From DATNPH01 sp036703315 (GTDB taxonomy: Bacteria > Cyanobacteriota > Cyanobacteriia > Cyanobacteriales > Coleofasciculaceae): a stretch of 64,000 nt of DNA. Positions within the stretch are counted from its first letter, which is position 1. Every line of letters begins with the position of its first letter. Shown here piece after piece: positions 61,734 through 64,000 of the stretch. The notes under the pieces were generated by a model. It did no database searches and had not been told where the DNA came from. It saw only the letters and a list, made by a program, of their open reading frames with translations. Both the position numbers and the translations under genes were made by a program. The DNA lies in contig DATNPH010000036.1 in NCBI GenBank assembly GCA_036703315.1, forward strand, positions 1-64,000, read 5' to 3'.

Positions 61734-63926
61734 TTACTGAGAGGCTTTGTCCTCTCTTTGTACACAAGAACCCCTGAGTTCTAACTTGCCATCACGGTTA
61801 GCTACAAGCTGTGTAGCATTACAGGTATCAGATACACTTACTAGGCTTAAATTCAGGATTGCACCTGTATAGTCGGTTACAGGCAAAGTTGTAGAGTTAT
61901 TAGCCTGTGCTTTCTGCTCTTGTTCCGTTGGCAATCTGTTAGGTCTATTCGTTGAATTATTGGGGTCTTTAGGATTAGTGGGTTTGGTAGCGATCGGATC
62001 TAGGTCATTCGGAGGCGGTTGGACTATTGGAGCTGGGTTAGGCGGAGGCAGTTGAACTATTGGAGCTGGATCAATCGGAGGTGTTGGGACTATTGGCTCT
62101 GGGTTAGGTGGCGGCAGTTGAACGACTGGAATAAAGGGTCTACTTTGAGTAGAACCGTAAAAGCTAGCATCTCTTCCGGCACCTACAGCAATAGCTCCAA
62201 CAGTACCGCTGGCATCAACGGGAAAGTTGATTGAGCCAAAGACACGGGCTTGATACCGTCCATTGATGTAAAGCTGAGATTGAAAAGGAGAGTTTGGTTC
62301 AACAGCTACAAACTCACCATTGTTGGTCTTGATTACAAACGGATCATTGCCAGGAACAATTTTACGAGTCACAGGACCCGGATAAAACGCTGCACCCCCG
62401 CCTTGAATAAGAATACGGCTATAAGTATTGCTAACAGGGAATGTCTCATCTCTAATGGTTGTTGAGGCATCTCCGTACCGGATAGTAATTGGGGCATTAA
62501 TAGAACCAGCAGGTCTGTTAGTAGGTCTAGCAAGAAGACTGGTTGGCAGAGTGTCCGCCAAGGATATCCTTACTTGGGCATCAGGTTTGTAGTCAATACC
62601 CTTGCCATCCAAGAACGTTGCCAAACTAGGATACTTGGCGGGGGTAGTTCTGTTTCCATCGAAAAAGCTCCCGCCAAAAGAGCCTGTAGCTTGGAAAAGC
62701 CCAAAGGCTCTAATATCAATACCATCTGCCCCAGTACTAATAGTACTGACTAGGATATTTCCTGCTGTAGACGACAAAGTTACAGAACTATCAGCCGTAT
62801 TATCAAGACCTCCCGTGTCGATCTTTCCTGTTGTGATGTCGCCTGTAGCAAATATTGCGACAGAACCTGCTGTAGTTTGAATGTCTCCGGCTATAACTTT
62901 GCCTGTGGCAGACAAGGTGACAGAACCCCCAGCAGTGTTGACACTGTTCGTACCGATTTTGGTTGCCACGATATCACCGTTTTCCACCCGCAAACCTGAG
63001 CCGATTAATTCGACCTGTCCATTTTTAACAATTAATCCAGTCACGTTTCCCCCTCCGCCAGCTGTCAGCAAAGCTGGTAGGGATAAAACTGGTAACGTCC
63101 AATTAGCTGGTTGAGTGCTTGCCGTTGCTAGGGGTTTAATCTCCAGACTCAATAGCTGTCCAGTCTGGCTGATGCGTACCACACTTTCATCTGCTACTGC
63201 CGCAATAGTAATCTGACCCCCCGGTGCATCGAACTGGCTTGGTTTAGAAGCGAGTGATCCAGTACTGGCAACGGTGCCACCCAATAACGTTAAGCTGCCG
63301 TTTGGCGTATTCAGATTTCCTAAACTGATAATCGCCCCTGGTTGAGAAGTTGTGAACGCGAAGGCGTTAGGAGTACCTCCTAGCGCTTTATCTTTATAAT
63401 TATTGGCTCCCGACGCATTAAACCAATTATTGCCAATACCAATGCCTGTGGCTGTGGTTGCCGTGAAGGAAGCCGGAACATTCAAACTGGCACCTGCACC
63501 AAAAATAATCCCTGCTGGATTCATCAGGAAAAGATTGGGATTACCGACTCCTCCTTGAACTGTAACTTGGATGATGCCGTTGATCACCGAAGGGTCGCCA
63601 CCAACAACTCGACCTAGGATATTTTGAATTTCTGGCTTAGATAAAAAGTTAGCAATCTGGTTTTGGTTAAGACCAAACTGCTGAAAGCTGTGAAAGAGAT
63701 TGGCTCCAGATTGAGTTCCGCCACCGATGTCAAACTGGTTACCGTTGGGAGTAACAACCGTGTCGGTACCATTAAGGCTCAAATCCGCTTGGGGAGGTTG
63801 CACCTGTGCCTGTGCTGGTGCGTTAAGCGTTAGTACTGTGGCTCCCAAGACGCTAGCTATCCCAAAGGGAATCGCTTGTGGAGCAATTGTTAGTACAAAG
63901 CCAATGCTGCTTGTCGATAGTTTCAT
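61734..63926 (-). CDS. TpsA-like secreted protein with filamentous-hemagglutinin N-terminal (TPS) domain
   Basis: This protein is about 730 residues from ATG 63926 (a start at 63959 is less likely), with a signal peptide and the TPS secretion domain (NLFHSFQQFGLNQNQIANFL, GGDPSVINGIIQV, NLFLMNPAGIIFG). The middle forms a beta-helix with 'G.I..G.I.T..GSV...' repeats. A proline-rich hinge (PPPNPxPIV repeats, about residues 600-665) precedes a small C-terminal domain with two Cys. It is exported across the outer membrane by a TpsB partner, which is not in this window. It is short for its class (many exceed 1000 residues). Confidence 0.9.
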   Translation of the reverse strand: MKLSTSSIGFVLTIAPQAIPFGIASVLGATVLTLNAPAQAQVQPPQADLSLNGTDTVVTPNGNQFDIGGGTQSGANLFHSFQQFGLNQNQIANFLSKPEIQNILGRVVGGDPSVINGIIQVTVQGGVGNPNLFLMNPAGIIFGAGASLNVPASFTATTATGIGIGNNWFNASGANNYKDKALGGTPNAFAFTTSQPGAIISLGNLNTPNGSLTLLGGTVASTGSLASKPSQFDAPGGQITIAAVADESVVRISQTGQLLSLEIKPLATASTQPANWTLPVLSLPALLTAGGGGNVTGLIVKNGQVELIGSGLRVENGDIVATKIGTNSVNTAGGSVTLSATGKVIAGDIQTTAGSVAIFATGDITTGKIDTGGLDNTADSSVTLSSTAGNILVSTISTGADGIDIRAFGLFQATGSFGGSFFDGNRTTPAKYPSLATFLDGKGIDYKPDAQVRISLADTLPTSLLARPTNRPAGSINAPITIRYGDASTTIRDETFPVSNTYSRILIQGGGAAFYPGPVTRKIVPGNDPFVIKTNNGEFVAVEPNSPFQSQLYINGRYQARVFGSINFPVDASGTVGAIAVGAGRDASFYGSTQSRPFIPVVQLPPPNPEPIVPTPPIDPAPIVQLPPPNPAPIVQPPPNDLDPIATKPTNPKDPNNSTNRPNRLPTEQEQKAQANNSTTLPVTDYTGAILNLSLVSVSDTCNATQLVANRDGKLELRGSCVQREDKASQ

Positions 63927-64000
63927 CGCACTCTCGCTCAGAATTCTGAATATTGACAACTAGGTTCAATCTACTCTTGATTCCTTAAACCCCGCTTAGA

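Overview
The window is chromosomal DNA from a cyanobacterium, most likely a large-genome filamentous or otherwise complex species; I cannot assign a genus. The evidence is the cytochrome b6f genes petB and petD divergent from the D1-processing protease gene ctpA, a complete cmpABCD bicarbonate transporter operon, a bacteriophytochrome kinase, a pheophorbide-oxygenase-like Rieske protein, very frequent HIP1 octamers (GCGATCGC), and many heptameric short tandem repeats (STRRs) and small inverted-repeat elements typical of such genomes. No rRNA, tRNA or CRISPR array was seen, and no intact transposase.

Layout. 0.1-6.0 kb: a minus-strand run of redox enzymes (truncated SDR, SDR, Old Yellow Enzyme, NmrA-like reductase, F420-reductase-like protein) and a cytoplasmic HtrA-type protease, divergent from an HxlR regulator with a palindromic operator between them. 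This looks like an electrophile/quinone stress island. 6.1-13.4 kb: a MITE, a secreted protein, an S9 peptidase, an orphan osmolyte-type permease, a TnpB remnant, and the formamidase pair fmdB-fmdA. 13.7-23 kb: an orphan GspE/PilB ATPase and a block of two-component proteins, two of them broken. One broken kinase has a complete ethylene-binding domain but is cut by an in-frame TGA and has lost its phosphoacceptor helix. 23-31.8 kb: DUF547, ctpA, petBD, an RsbW-like ATPase, small membrane and secreted proteins, and a large RDD/pentapeptide protein. 32-37.8 kb: cmpABCD, whose three gaps are all 107-108 nt and all hold inverted STRR arrays. 37.8-42.2 kb: a bacteriophytochrome hybrid kinase followed 12 nt later by a REC-kinase whose phosphoacceptor His is Ser.

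43-53.4 kb: a small unknown gene, a PedR-like redox regulator overlapping a decayed TolB-like gene, fructokinase, an ABC-class ATPase, a 189-bp MITE with perfect ends and target duplication, murD, a KAP NTPase and the Rieske oxygenase. 53.5-56.2 kb: three exported or membrane genes (His-rich protein, DsbD/UreH-like membrane protein, beta-rich secreted protein), each preceded by a related GACA-N2/3-TGTY box; this is a candidate metal-handling system. 56.2-57.1 kb: a small gene graveyard (SDR and HAD fragments) beside a gene for a protein resembling the Acb2/Tad1 hairpin family. 57.5-64 kb: a small protein with a structured leader, an exported pentapeptide protein, a DUF924 protein, and a tightly linked pair made of a two-partner-secretion (TpsA-like) protein and an exported TPR-CHAT protease-like protein.

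The most unusual features are the sensory proteins with altered catalytic cores, the regular intercistronic repeats in cmpABCD, the three-box metal-like cassette and the TPS/CHAT operon. All calls come from reading the sequence and from family knowledge; no database search was run.
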